A DNA stretch of 32,090 bases from CAYMJK01 sp043101635 (lineage in GTDB: Bacteria; Planctomycetota; Phycisphaerae; Phycisphaerales; UBA1924): assembly GCA_043101635.1 (NCBI GenBank), contig JBICIE010000206.1:1-32090 (forward strand). Reading direction: 5' to 3'. Positions 14,720 to 22,428 of this stretch are shown piece by piece. A program made the position numbers and the translations under genes. The notes beneath the pieces are model-generated. The model was not told the origin of the DNA and ran no database searches. It saw nothing but the letters and a program-made list of their open reading frames with translations. The first letter of the stretch is position 1. The number at the start of each line of letters is the position of its first letter.

Positions 14720-15871
14720 TTACCCCAGCGCCTGCTCCAGGTCCGCGATCAGGTCCTCGACATCCTCGATGCCCACGCTCAGGCGCACCAGTCCGTCGCT
14801 GATGCCCAGCTTCTCGCGCTGCTCGGGCGGGACGGACGCGTGCGTCATGATCGCCGGGTGCTCGATCAGACTCTCGACGCCGCCGAGTGACTCGGCCAGG
14901 CTGAACAGGCGCACCCGCTCCAGGAACTTGCGCGAGGCCTCCAGCCCGCCGCTCAGCACGCAGGTGATCATCCCGCCGAAGCCGCGCATCTGCGTGCGGG
15001 CCAGGGCGTGCTGCGGGTGGCTGGCCAGCCCCGGGTAGATGACCTTCTCGACCGCCGAATGCCCGACGAGGAACTCGGCGACCTTCGCGGCGTTGGCGCA
15101 GTGCCGCTCCATCCGCACGTGCAGCGTCTTGGTCGAGCGCAGCAGCAGGAAGCAGTCCATCGGGCTGGGCACCCCGCCGGCGGAGTTCTGGATGAACCAC
15201 AGCCGCTCGCGCAGCTCATCGTCGTTGACCAGCAGGGCCCCGCCGACCACATCGGAGTGGCCGCCGAGGTACTTGGTCGCCGAGTGGCACACGATGTCGG
15301 CGCCGAGGGCCAGCGGGTTCTGCAGGTACGGCGTCGCGAAGGTGTTATCCACCGCGCACAGGGCCCCGCCATCGCGCGCAATGGCGCTGATGCGCTCGAT
15401 GTCCAGGATCTTCAGCATCGGGTTGCTGGGCGTCTCCAGCCACACGAGCCTGGTGTTGTCGTTCATGGCGCTGCGCACGCTGGCCGGATCGCTCATGTCG
15501 ATCATCTGGATGTCCAGCCCGTGGCGCCCGAAGACGCGGTTGGCCAGGCGATTGGTCCCGCCGTAGACATCGTCGCTGATCAGGACCCGGTCACCCGGCT
15601 CCATCAGGTGCAGCACGCAGTCGAAGGCGGCGCAGCCGCTGGCGAAGCACAGCCCGTGTCGGGCGCCCTCCAGCGAGGCCAGGTTCTTCTCCAGGGCCGT
15701 GCGCGTCGGGTTGTGCGAGCGCGAGTAGTCGTAGCCCTCCTTGAGCTCGCCCGGACTGGCCTGCACGAAGGTGCTGGTGAGGTACACCGGCGTCATGATG
15801 GCGCCGGTGGTGGGGTCGGCCCGCTGGCCGGCGTGAATGGCGCGGGTCCCGAATCGGCTCTCGCTGGTCAT
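14720..15871 (-). CDS. Cystathionine gamma-lyase / gamma-synthase family PLP enzyme
   Basis: A 383-residue Cys/Met-metabolism PLP enzyme (fold type I). The PLP lysine is Lys200 in CHSATKYLGGHSD; other marks are YDYSRSHNPTR, ASGCAAFD, DDVYGGTNRL, LETPSNPML and AVDNTFATPY. The C-terminus SLGGVESLIEHPAIMTH is typical. Gamma-lyase (cystathionine to cysteine) and gamma-synthase cannot be told apart from this, but the cystathionine beta-synthase gene just upstream on the same strand favours lyase and the reverse transsulfuration route. ATG 15871 has AGGAG 7 bases upstream, with a TACGCT box at 15913-15908. The frame continues upstream to 16243 without homology. An antitoxin-like gene on the other strand separates the two enzymes. 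Confidence 0.92.
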   Translation of the reverse strand: MTSESRFGTRAIHAGQRADPTTGAIMTPVYLTSTFVQASPGELKEGYDYSRSHNPTRTALEKNLASLEGARHGLCFASGCAAFDCVLHLMEPGDRVLISDDVYGGTNRLANRVFGRHGLDIQMIDMSDPASVRSAMNDNTRLVWLETPSNPMLKILDIERISAIARDGGALCAVDNTFATPYLQNPLALGADIVCHSATKYLGGHSDVVGGALLVNDDELRERLWFIQNSAGGVPSPMDCFLLLRSTKTLHVRMERHCANAAKVAEFLVGHSAVEKVIYPGLASHPQHALARTQMRGFGGMITCVLSGGLEASRKFLERVRLFSLAESLGGVESLIEHPAIMTHASVPPEQREKLGISDGLVRLSVGIEDVEDLIADLEQALG

Positions 15872-15950
15872 CTGGTGGCTCCTGGCCGCCGCGGCGGCGG
15901 CTGGGCAAGCGTAGCCTGCCCTATTGTGTTTCTGGCAGGTCGATTCGCCC

Positions 15951-16250
15951 ATGCAGCCCTTCGAGATCAGTGAAGCGGACTGGAAGCGCGTCGCACGTGC
16001 GGCCGAGGCCGCGGGCGAGACGCCGCGAACTTTCATTCGTCGGGCGATCACGGAACGCTGCGAGCGAATGGCGGGCGCCACACTCGGCGACCGACTGGCA
16101 GACATCGTCGGCTCGGTCAACTCCGGCGGCGCCATCGATTCGCGCCGCACGGGGCGAGCGTTTGCCGACGTGCTGGTTCGCGAAGAGGCGAAGCGCCAGC
16201 GCCGCGGTGGAGCCAAGCCGCAGAAGGGAAGTCCGCCCCCCACGGAGTGA
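15951..16250 (+). CDS. Orphan ribbon-helix-helix antitoxin-like protein
   Basis: A 99-residue protein with an N-terminal segment FEISEADWKRVARAAEAAGETPRTFIRRAITERCERM that looks like an RHH or MetJ/Arc-type DNA-binding domain, then LADIVGSVNSGGAIDSRRTGRAFADVLV, a pattern I associate with antitoxins of PIN-domain (VapC-like) toxins. No toxin gene follows: the next gene converges 12 bases away. The last codons (PPPTE and stop) lie inside the 24-bp hairpin element at 16236-16259, which suggests the original 3' end was replaced. A TATTGT box at 15922-15927 could drive it; ATG 15951 is chosen because the RHH pattern starts there. Family assignment is moderate. Confidence 0.6.
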   Translation: MQPFEISEADWKRVARAAEAAGETPRTFIRRAITERCERMAGATLGDRLADIVGSVNSGGAIDSRRTGRAFADVLVREEAKRQRRGGAKPQKGSPPPTE

Positions 16251-16259
16251 GGGGCTACC
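16236..16259. repeat. 24-bp imperfect hairpin element, copy 2
   Basis: Inverted relative to copy 1 (4772-4795), matching 22 of 24 positions. The stem is GCCCC.CAC / GTG.GGGGC around loop TCC, with a G-T pair where copy 1 has another change. It lies between two convergent genes and includes the stop codon of the antitoxin-like gene. Confidence 0.6.
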
Positions 16260-16262
16260 CAA

Positions 16263-17630
16263 TCACCCCCGCCGCCTCGTCATGTACTCAATCAGATCAA
16301 TCGGGCTGATCACCCCCCGTATCCCCTCGCCATCGACCACAACCGCCACCTGGTCCTTCTCGAAGATGCTGTACAACTCCTCGACGCGGGCCTTGGGGTA
16401 GACGAGCCCGCCGATGGCGTGGGCGACCTCGCGCACCGATGTCTGGGCGTCGATGTCGCCGCGCTCCAGTCGGCGCAGCACATCGATCTCGTGCACGATC
16501 GCCTCCGGCTTGCCGTTGGCAGTGATCGGGATCTGCGAGACGCCGTGCTCGCGCATCGCGGCCACAACGTCGCCGACCGTCTGCTCGACCGTCGCCGTGA
16601 TCACCGGCTTGCGGTCGGCCCGCAGCACATCTTCCACCAGTCCCAGCTTGCGCTCCGGCTCCAGGAAGCCGTGGTCCTGCATCCACGCGTCGCTGAGGAA
16701 CTTGGTGATGTACCGGTTGCCCGAGTCCGGCAGGATCACCACCACCGTCTTGCCGGCGCCAAGCTCCGCCGCCACCTGCAGCGCCACGTGCAGGTTCGTC
16801 CCGCTGCTGCCGCCGCAGAAGAGCCCCTCCTCGCGCACCAGCCGGCGGGCCAAGAGGAAGCTCTGCCGGTCATCCACCTGGCGGACATCGTCCACCACGC
16901 TGGTGTCGAACGCCTCGCAGATGATGTCCTCGCCGACGCCCTCGACCTTGTACACGTACGGCGTCGGCATCGTGCCGGTGTGGAAGTAGTGGAAATGCAC
17001 GCTGCCGAGCGGATCGGCGCCGACGACCTTGATCTGCGGCGACTTCTTCTTGATGAACCGCCCCAGCCCGCTGATCGTCCCGCCGGTGCCCACGCCCGCG
17101 ACGATGGCGTCGAACTTGCCCCCGGTCTGGGCCCAGACCTCCGGCGCCGTCAGCTTCTCGTGCGCCTCGATGTTGAGCTGCGAGTGGTACTGATCAACGT
17201 AGTACGCCCCCGCCGTCTCCGCCGCGATGCGCTTGGCAACGTTCACGTAATGGTCCGGCGAGTCCCCGGGCACATCCGTCGGCGTGATGATCACCTCCGC
17301 CCCGAAGGCCTTGAGGCTGTTGATCTTCTCCAGCGACATCTTGTCGGGGATGGTGAAGACGCAGCGGTACCCCTTGACCGCCGCGGCCATCGCCACGCCC
17401 ATGCCGGTGTTGCCGCTGGTGTTCTCGACGATGGTGCCGCCGGGCCGCAGCAGCCCCTGCTTCTCCGCCTGCTCGATGATGTAGAAGGCCATCCGGTCCT
17501 TGACCGACCCGGCCGGGTTCATGAACTCGCACTTGGCGAGGATGGTGGCCGAGCCGGCCGGGACCACCTTGTTGAGGCGGACCAGCGGCGTCGGTCCGAT
17601 GGCGTCGAGGATGGTGGATTTGATGTCCAT
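16263..17630 (-). CDS. Cystathionine beta-synthase with C-terminal CBS domain pair
   Basis: Condenses serine (or an activated serine) with homocysteine to cystathionine; PLP enzyme of fold type II. In the 455 residues, GPTPLVRLN opens the fold, Lys44 in NPAGSVKDRMAF binds PLP, ENTSGNTG and GTGGTISG hold the cofactor phosphate and substrate, and SGNRYITKFLSDAWM ends the catalytic part near residue 330. Two CBS motifs follow (GDVVAAMREHGVSQIPITANG and VEELYSIFEKDQVAVVVDGEGIRGVISPIDLIEYM), which usually sense adenosyl ligands. That architecture argues for beta-synthase over plain cysteine synthase. ATG 17630 has TGGAG 7 bases upstream and a TACCCT box at 17654-17649. It pairs functionally with the gamma-lyase at 14720. 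The longer frame to 17666 has no homology. Confidence 0.92.
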   Translation of the reverse strand: MDIKSTILDAIGPTPLVRLNKVVPAGSATILAKCEFMNPAGSVKDRMAFYIIEQAEKQGLLRPGGTIVENTSGNTGMGVAMAAAVKGYRCVFTIPDKMSLEKINSLKAFGAEVIITPTDVPGDSPDHYVNVAKRIAAETAGAYYVDQYHSQLNIEAHEKLTAPEVWAQTGGKFDAIVAGVGTGGTISGLGRFIKKKSPQIKVVGADPLGSVHFHYFHTGTMPTPYVYKVEGVGEDIICEAFDTSVVDDVRQVDDRQSFLLARRLVREEGLFCGGSSGTNLHVALQVAAELGAGKTVVVILPDSGNRYITKFLSDAWMQDHGFLEPERKLGLVEDVLRADRKPVITATVEQTVGDVVAAMREHGVSQIPITANGKPEAIVHEIDVLRRLERGDIDAQTSVREVAHAIGGLVYPKARVEELYSIFEKDQVAVVVDGEGIRGVISPIDLIEYMTRRRG

Positions 17631-17648
17631 GCAAAGCTCCAGAGCCGC

Positions 17649-17654
17649 AGGGTA
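17649..17654 (-). promoter_or_regulatory. TACCCT -10 box of the cystathionine beta-synthase gene
   Basis: TACCCT on the minus strand, 18 bases before ATG 17630. The short leader would still contain the TGGAG ribosome site, unlike the leaderless genes. A second TACCCT faces the other way at 17713-17718. Confidence 0.45.
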
Positions 17655-17712
17655 CGCCCCGGGCAATCCGCCGGCGGGGGGCGAGAGCGCCTCTGGCGGC
17701 GTCGCAACGGCT

Positions 17713-17718
17713 TACCCT
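17713..17718 (+). promoter_or_regulatory. TACCCT -10 box of the phosphofructokinase gene, leaderless type
   Basis: TACCCT is followed by six bases and ATG 17725. No ribosome binding site lies between, matching the leaderless layout seen at hisS and rtcB. Confidence 0.5.
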
Positions 17719-17724
17719 TGCGGC

Positions 17725-18969
17725 ATGAGTGAACTTCTGAAGGGCGCGGCGGTCATCGGACAGTCGGGGGGGCCGACGGCGGTCATCAATCAGTCGCTGG
17801 TGGGCGTGGTCGAGGGGCTGCGCCACGGGCTGGTCGCCAGGGGGGCGGTCACGAAGGTGCTGGGGATGCGCCACGGGGTGAGCGGGCTGGTCGAGGGCGA
17901 CCTGATCGACCTGACCGACCTGGATCACGAGCGGCTGCAGCGGCTGGCCCAGACGCCATCGGCGGGGCTCGGCTCGACGCGGGACAAGCCGGATCACGCC
18001 TACTGCGAGCGGATCTTCAAGGCGTGCGAGGCGCACGACATCCGGTACTTCTTCTACATCGGTGGCAACGACAGTTGTGATACCTGCCGCATCGTCAACG
18101 AACTGAGCGAGGAGGCCCGCTACGAGCTGCGCTGCTTCCACATCCCCAAGACGGTGGACAACGACCTGGTGGGCTCGGACCACACGCCGGGGTTTCCATC
18201 GGCAGCGCGGTTCGTGGCGATGGCGTGCATGGCGGACTTCATGGACAACATCAGCCTGCCGGGGATCAAGATCAACGTGATCATGGGGCGGCACGCGGGC
18301 TTCCTGACCGCGGCGGCCGCCCTGGCCCGCCGGCGCGACCGCGGGCCGGATCTGCCGAGCACGGACGGGCCGCAGCTCATCTACCTGCCGGAGGTCGCCT
18401 TCGACACCGAGCAGTTCGTGCAGGATGTGGCGCACATCTACGACGCCAAGGGCCGGTGCCACATCGCGGTGAGCGAGGGCATCGCCGATGATGAGGGCAA
18501 CTCGATCGGCGCCATGCTCATCAAGGGCGAGACCGACGCCCACGGCAACCCGCAGCTCTCGGGCTCGGGCGCCCTGGGCGACGCGCTGTCGAACCTGCTC
18601 AAGCAGAAGCTGACGCCGACGGGCGGCAAGCCGCCGCGGGTGCGGGCCGACACGTTCGGGTACGTGCAGCGGTGCTTCCCGGACGCCTCGCCGGTGGACG
18701 CCCGCGAGGCCCGCGCTGCCGGGCGCTTCGGGGCCGACCTTGCGGCGCAGGGGGACATCGACGGCTCGATCGCGATCGTGCGGACCAGCCCGATTGCCCG
18801 CGGGGCGCTGTACAGCTCGGAGCTGCGCCGGATTGCGCTGGAGGAAGTGGCGGCGAAGACGCGTCACATGCCGGAGGCGTTCATCGAGGGGCGCCACGGC
18901 GTCTCGGAGGCGTTCCTGGACTGGGCGGCGCCGCTGGTGGGCGAACTGCCGGTGTTTGAGCGGTTCTGA
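17725..18969 (+). CDS. 6-phosphofructokinase, probably pyrophosphate-dependent
   Basis: Phosphorylates fructose 6-phosphate in glycolysis, reversibly if PPi is the donor. The 414-residue protein has GQSGGPTAVINQSL at the start, IGGNDSCDT (113-120), HIPKTVDNDL (139-148), IMGRHAGF (187-194) and a late NLLKQKL...VRADTFGYVQR region. Asp at the fourth position of GGND together with Lys142 in PKTVDND is the combination that family knowledge links to PPi use; ATP enzymes carry Gly at the Asp position. I infer PPi dependence and give no direct evidence of activity. ATG 17725 follows a TACCCT box by six bases. It is divergent from the cystathionine beta-synthase gene and converges on the pentapeptide gene. 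Confidence 0.9.
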   Translation: MSELLKGAAVIGQSGGPTAVINQSLVGVVEGLRHGLVARGAVTKVLGMRHGVSGLVEGDLIDLTDLDHERLQRLAQTPSAGLGSTRDKPDHAYCERIFKACEAHDIRYFFYIGGNDSCDTCRIVNELSEEARYELRCFHIPKTVDNDLVGSDHTPGFPSAARFVAMACMADFMDNISLPGIKINVIMGRHAGFLTAAAALARRRDRGPDLPSTDGPQLIYLPEVAFDTEQFVQDVAHIYDAKGRCHIAVSEGIADDEGNSIGAMLIKGETDAHGNPQLSGSGALGDALSNLLKQKLTPTGGKPPRVRADTFGYVQRCFPDASPVDAREARAAGRFGADLAAQGDIDGSIAIVRTSPIARGALYSSELRRIALEEVAAKTRHMPEAFIEGRHGVSEAFLDWAAPLVGELPVFERF

Positions 18970-19016
18970 TCGGCGCCGAGGGGCGGCGGGGGGGAGCAGA
19001 GAACGAGCAGATCGCT

Positions 19017-20465
19017 TCAGAGAATGGCGCCGCAGCGCTTGAAGTGCGCTGCCTGGTCGTTGTCATAGCGGGCGCGGCGGAGGTCGACCAGGTAGAAATC
19101 GCACATGGTGACGGCGGCGCAGCGGAGGTCAGCGCCGCAGAGGTTGGCTTTGCGGATCGCCTCGGGGTCCTTGAACGACCGGTCGTCGAAGTCATCGGTG
19201 TAGTAGCCGGTGCGCGAGCCCTCCCCGGCGATGACGCTGCCGACAAGGCCGCTGCGTGAGGAACCGAGGTGGAACGACGCGCCGGCGAAGTCAGCGTTGC
19301 GCAGGTCGGCGCCTTCGAGTTCGACATTGGCAAGGCCGGCGCCGCCGAGGTTGGCGAAAGTCATGGTGGCGGCGGGAAGCGAGGCGCCGGTGAGCAGGGC
19401 CTTGCTGAGATTGGCATGATCGAGGATGAGCCCGGTGGCGCCGACGCCCTCGAGATTGGCGGCGATCAGGCTGGCCTGCTCGAGGCTCGCAAAGTCGATT
19501 ACGGCCCTGCGGAAATCTGCCCCCTCAAGCCGCGCTTCACGAAGCTGTGCCCGGGTGAGATCCGTCCCATCGAGCGATGCGCTGCTGAACTGGGCACAGG
19601 CGCAGTCGATATTGGAGCAGTCGGCCCCATCCAGATTCGCCTCGTTGAGGCGGGCGCGATACAGCCGTGCGCCGGAGAGCCTGGCGCGCGACAAATGCGC
19701 GCCGAGAAGATCGGCCGCGCCGAGATGCGCGCAATCAAAGTCAGCCGCCTCAGCCCTGATATAGGCGCAGCGGGCCTTCTCGAGCAGGGCCTCGGCGAAC
19801 ACCGCATTGCTGGCCGAGGCGACGGTGAGATCGGCCTTGCGAAGATCGGCGCGCCGGAGATTGGCGGCGCGGAGGTTCGCGCCCTGCAGCCTGATCTCGG
19901 GGCAACTCACGTTGGCCCAGTCGACGCCCTCGAAATCCGCTCCGGGCAGACGCCGGCAGCGTCCCGGGCGCCAGGCGCGGTCGATTCGCGCGAGGATGCT
20001 CGCTGCCGCGACGGCTGTGGCGGATCTGTCAGCGGCCCGCGCAAGTCTCCGGACAGCTCGTCGTGAGCAGCCCTCGCGTGCGACCACGCGGAGGAACTGA
20101 CCGGGCAGTGCGCTTGTCAGGATCCAGCGGGCGTGGGGCCCGGGCCGGTCGCTCTCGAGGAGGCGCATCAGCGCGCGGGCGGCCCAGAGGATGCGCAGGG
20201 GCTCGGTGAGTTCCACGTGCCCGGCCGCCATAGAGCCGGACAGCCGCCGCAGGCAGTCTTCCTCGATGGCCGGGACTGCGTCGCCAGACACACTGCAAAC
20301 AGCCTGGTCGATGGTGCGGATGCTGTCGCGCTCGGCCATCGCGTGCAGAACGCGTATCGAGAGCCGCTTGTCGCCGGCGAGCAGGCCGGCGTCGGGAGCG
20401 TCGCGGACTCGAGTGAGGACGCCCGCTGCGCGCTGCCCGAACGCCTCAAGGGCGTAGGCGATCAT
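19017..20465 (-). CDS. Large pentapeptide-repeat protein
   Basis: A 482-residue protein. Residues 1-165 are an alpha-helical domain without recognised motifs (it includes LHAMAERDSIRTIDQAVC and WAARALMRLLESDRPG, which could be a HEAT-like or regulatory domain). From about 180 on there is a long right-handed pentapeptide-repeat helix of A(D/N)LXX units, such as LQGANLRAANLRRADLRKADL, LSGARLYRARLNEANLDGAD and LEGADLRNADFAGASF. A non-repeat insert around residues 405-440 (GSRTGYYTDDFDDRSFKDP) interrupts it before two more turns. No signal peptide is seen. Function is unknown; such proteins may mimic DNA or act as scaffolds. The start ATG 20465 has no good ribosome site, so it is uncertain. Confidence 0.82.
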   Translation of the reverse strand: MIAYALEAFGQRAAGVLTRVRDAPDAGLLAGDKRLSIRVLHAMAERDSIRTIDQAVCSVSGDAVPAIEEDCLRRLSGSMAAGHVELTEPLRILWAARALMRLLESDRPGPHARWILTSALPGQFLRVVAREGCSRRAVRRLARAADRSATAVAAASILARIDRAWRPGRCRRLPGADFEGVDWANVSCPEIRLQGANLRAANLRRADLRKADLTVASASNAVFAEALLEKARCAYIRAEAADFDCAHLGAADLLGAHLSRARLSGARLYRARLNEANLDGADCSNIDCACAQFSSASLDGTDLTRAQLREARLEGADFRRAVIDFASLEQASLIAANLEGVGATGLILDHANLSKALLTGASLPAATMTFANLGGAGLANVELEGADLRNADFAGASFHLGSSRSGLVGSVIAGEGSRTGYYTDDFDDRSFKDPEAIRKANLCGADLRCAAVTMCDFYLVDLRRARYDNDQAAHFKRCGAIL

Positions 20466-20609
20466 GTCGTCGAAGGAATGGTTCGGTCATGACCGGCACT
20501 GCGGGGAGTCTACTGGAAGAGGCCCACGCGGCACAAGAGATTCGAGAAACCAAACGTCGCCTTGGCGCGCCGGAACTGGCGCGGTACCATGGGCGCGGAG
20601 GGTCTGGCC

Positions 20610-21314
20610 ATGCGCATTGCACTGGTGAGCCTGCTGGCAGCCGCGGCGGCGGCGGCCCAACCGACCACGATCGACTTCGACGACATCCCGGGGACGGAGC
20701 AGGTCAGTTGGGCGGGGACGCGGTACGCCCATGAGGGCGTCGTTTTCGGCGTGATCGAGCCTGCCGTGAGCGCTGGGCTGTGGTCCACGGGCGATCCGCC
20801 CGAGGCGGCCGACACGCTGCCGCGCTGGGTGTACGGGGCGCTCCACCTCGGCGGAACATCGCCCAACGGGGGCATCTTCATCGAGTTCATGGTCGGTGAT
20901 CGGACGGGCGCGACGGCGGCGGCCTCGTTCTGGGTGGCGGACGTCGACGACGGGCGCGGCGAGTGGCGAGCGGAGGCGTACGACATCTACGGCGTGCTGC
21001 TGGAGCAGCGGACCGGAACGGAAGTGAAGACGCTGGTGCGCTTCTTCCGGCCCCAGCCGGACATCCACCGCATCGAGTTCCACCCGTCCGCCGACGGTGA
21101 GGGGATCGACACGGTCATCTTCGATGGCATCTTCCTGGCGATCGACTGCTACGGGGACTTCAACCAGGACGGGACGCTGGACATTTTCGACTTTCTCGCG
21201 TTCCAGAACGCGTTCGCCATGGGCGATCCCGCGGCGGACTGCGATCACAGCGGGCGCCTGGACCTGTTCGACTTCCTGTGCTTCCAGAGCGCGTTTGCGG
21301 CGGGGTGCCCGTAG
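20610..21314 (+). CDS. Secreted GC-type dockerin protein
   Basis: A 234-residue exported protein. The signal peptide is MRIALVSLLAAAAAAAQ; the mature part opens TTIDFDDIPGTEQVSWAGTRY, typical of bacterial secreted beta-sandwich domains of the PEP-CTERM-neighbour kind, and includes ASFWVADVDDGRGEW. The C-terminus has the two dockerin repeats FNQDGTLDIFDFLAFQNAF and DCDHSGRLDLFDFLCFQSAF, ending AAGCP. ATG 20610 has GGAGGG about 7 bases upstream and TACCAT at 20585-20590 as a -10 candidate; a longer frame to 20562 is unlikely as it covers that box. It is divergent from the pentapeptide gene. An RHS fragment begins in another frame within a few bases of its stop. Confidence 0.86.
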   Translation: MRIALVSLLAAAAAAAQPTTIDFDDIPGTEQVSWAGTRYAHEGVVFGVIEPAVSAGLWSTGDPPEAADTLPRWVYGALHLGGTSPNGGIFIEFMVGDRTGATAAASFWVADVDDGRGEWRAEAYDIYGVLLEQRTGTEVKTLVRFFRPQPDIHRIEFHPSADGEGIDTVIFDGIFLAIDCYGDFNQDGTLDIFDFLAFQNAFAMGDPAADCDHSGRLDLFDFLCFQSAFAAGCP

Positions 21315-21315
21315 C

Positions 21316-21582
21316 GCCCCGTACGGGCTGGCCTTCGGCCACGCGGCTGGAGATACAGACTTCGACGGCGACCACGACTCGACCGACTCGACCGCCATCA
21401 GCGGCTGGAACGGCAACGACCCGTTCGTGGATGTCGACCTCGATGGCGATGTCGACAACGCCGACGACACCGCCGCGGACGCTGACTCGCTGGGCTGGGA
21501 TGTGCTCAGCTCGGATGATGTCAACAGCAGGTACGGGAACGCGGGGTACACGCAGGACCGAGACCTGGCGACCATCGCGCAC
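21316..21582 (+). pseudogene. 5' remnant of an RHS-repeat protein (linker before the core tip)
   Basis: In the frame of the RHS tip gene, from just after the dockerin stop, the translation reads APYGLAFGHAAGDTDFDGDH, then VDVDLDGDVDNADDTAADAD and SRYGNAGYTQDRDLATIAH. A Y..YG..FG phrase followed by a DxDGD calcium-type linker and GYAGY-like sequence is what RHS proteins of this bacterial group have directly before their core. No start codon with a ribosome site, and no upstream RHS repeats, are present. The large N-terminal part of the RHS protein is therefore missing, and the fragment abuts the dockerin gene. Confidence 0.6.
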
Positions 21583-22428
21583 ATGCGCTACCGGGTCTAC
21601 AAGATCGATCTGGGGCGGTGGGTCACGAGGGATCCGGCAGGATACATCGATGGTGTGAGCCTCTACCAGTACACGAGGTCACAGTCGCTGCGATCGCTCG
21701 ATCCCCTTGGGCTCGGCGCACAGTTTAGCACCACGTTGGCCACGCACTGCGGGGGCGGTGGCGTAGATAGCACTCGCTGCGACCCTCCGCCCGTCCTCGG
21801 CCCTGATCCATACGATCCTAGCCCCGGCTGCCAGGGCGCTATCGACAAATTCGAACAATCCGATTACTACAAGAGCGTTGTTGCGGAGATGGCCCGGAGA
21901 GGGTGCAGTCCTCCGAGGATTCTCTGCATCGATTGCGGTCTAGGCCCGTGGAATCCGGAGGAGGGTGGCTTAGGGGGCCGGACGCAGTGCGGGCCGAGTG
22001 GAGGGATCTTCATCTGTGACAATGGACGCCCCGCAGAGATGTACGAGCAGACCCTAGCACACGAACTGATCCACGCACTCGACTGCTGCGCGTGGGGTTT
22101 GCCTGGCGAGGGATCTTGCGAACAGAGGATCTGCACGGAAGCACGTGCGTACGCAAGAGTGGATTGCATCCACCTCAGGGGGCAGCATCGAGAATTCCAA
22201 AGATGTGTATACAACAAAACCAAGGCCAATGTATGCGCCTTGGACCCAGAGTGCTGTGGGTGGTGGGACAAGAACCCGGACGAAGCGTTCAAGATCATCC
22301 GGAACTGTGCGAGTTCTGATCTGCTTGATCCTCCGCCGCTCCCAAACCCTCTACCTGATCCACCGGATCCTATTGGACCGTTTCCACTTCTGTCCGAGGA
22401 TGGTGATGGCTCGTCCTCAAGTGATTGA
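21583..22428 (+). CDS. Orphan RHS core tip fused to an ATP23-like (M76) metallopeptidase domain
   Basis: From ATG 21583 the 281-residue product opens with the RHS-associated core end: RVYKIDLGRWVTRDPAGYID, then SLYQYTRSQSLRSLDPLGL (residues 26-44). Variable toxin domains follow this point in RHS proteins. Here the tip has GPSGGIFICDNGRP, then TLAHELIHALD with His160, Glu161, His164 and Asp167, then CTEARAYARVDC, QHREFQRCVYNKTKANVC and NPDEAFKIIRNCASSDLL. That order (HELIHA.D, C.E.RA, a Q..CV...A stretch, final AF..I..C) is the peptidase M76/ATP23 pattern. The domain is Cys-rich, so disulfide stabilisation outside the cell is plausible. The tail is Pro/Asp/Ser-rich. The ATG lacks a clear ribosome site; it may be a silent cassette. 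It overlaps the next gene by 23 bases, as toxin-immunity pairs often do. Confidence 0.72.
   Translation: MRYRVYKIDLGRWVTRDPAGYIDGVSLYQYTRSQSLRSLDPLGLGAQFSTTLATHCGGGGVDSTRCDPPPVLGPDPYDPSPGCQGAIDKFEQSDYYKSVVAEMARRGCSPPRILCIDCGLGPWNPEEGGLGGRTQCGPSGGIFICDNGRPAEMYEQTLAHELIHALDCCAWGLPGEGSCEQRICTEARAYARVDCIHLRGQHREFQRCVYNKTKANVCALDPECCGWWDKNPDEAFKIIRNCASSDLLDPPPLPNPLPDPPDPIGPFPLLSEDGDGSSSSD

Noticed and set aside
17194..18897. 567-aa minus-strand ORF across the phosphofructokinase and beta-synthase genes
   Set aside because: It spans two well-supported genes in other frames and has shadow-type composition (Arg, Asp, His, Ala).
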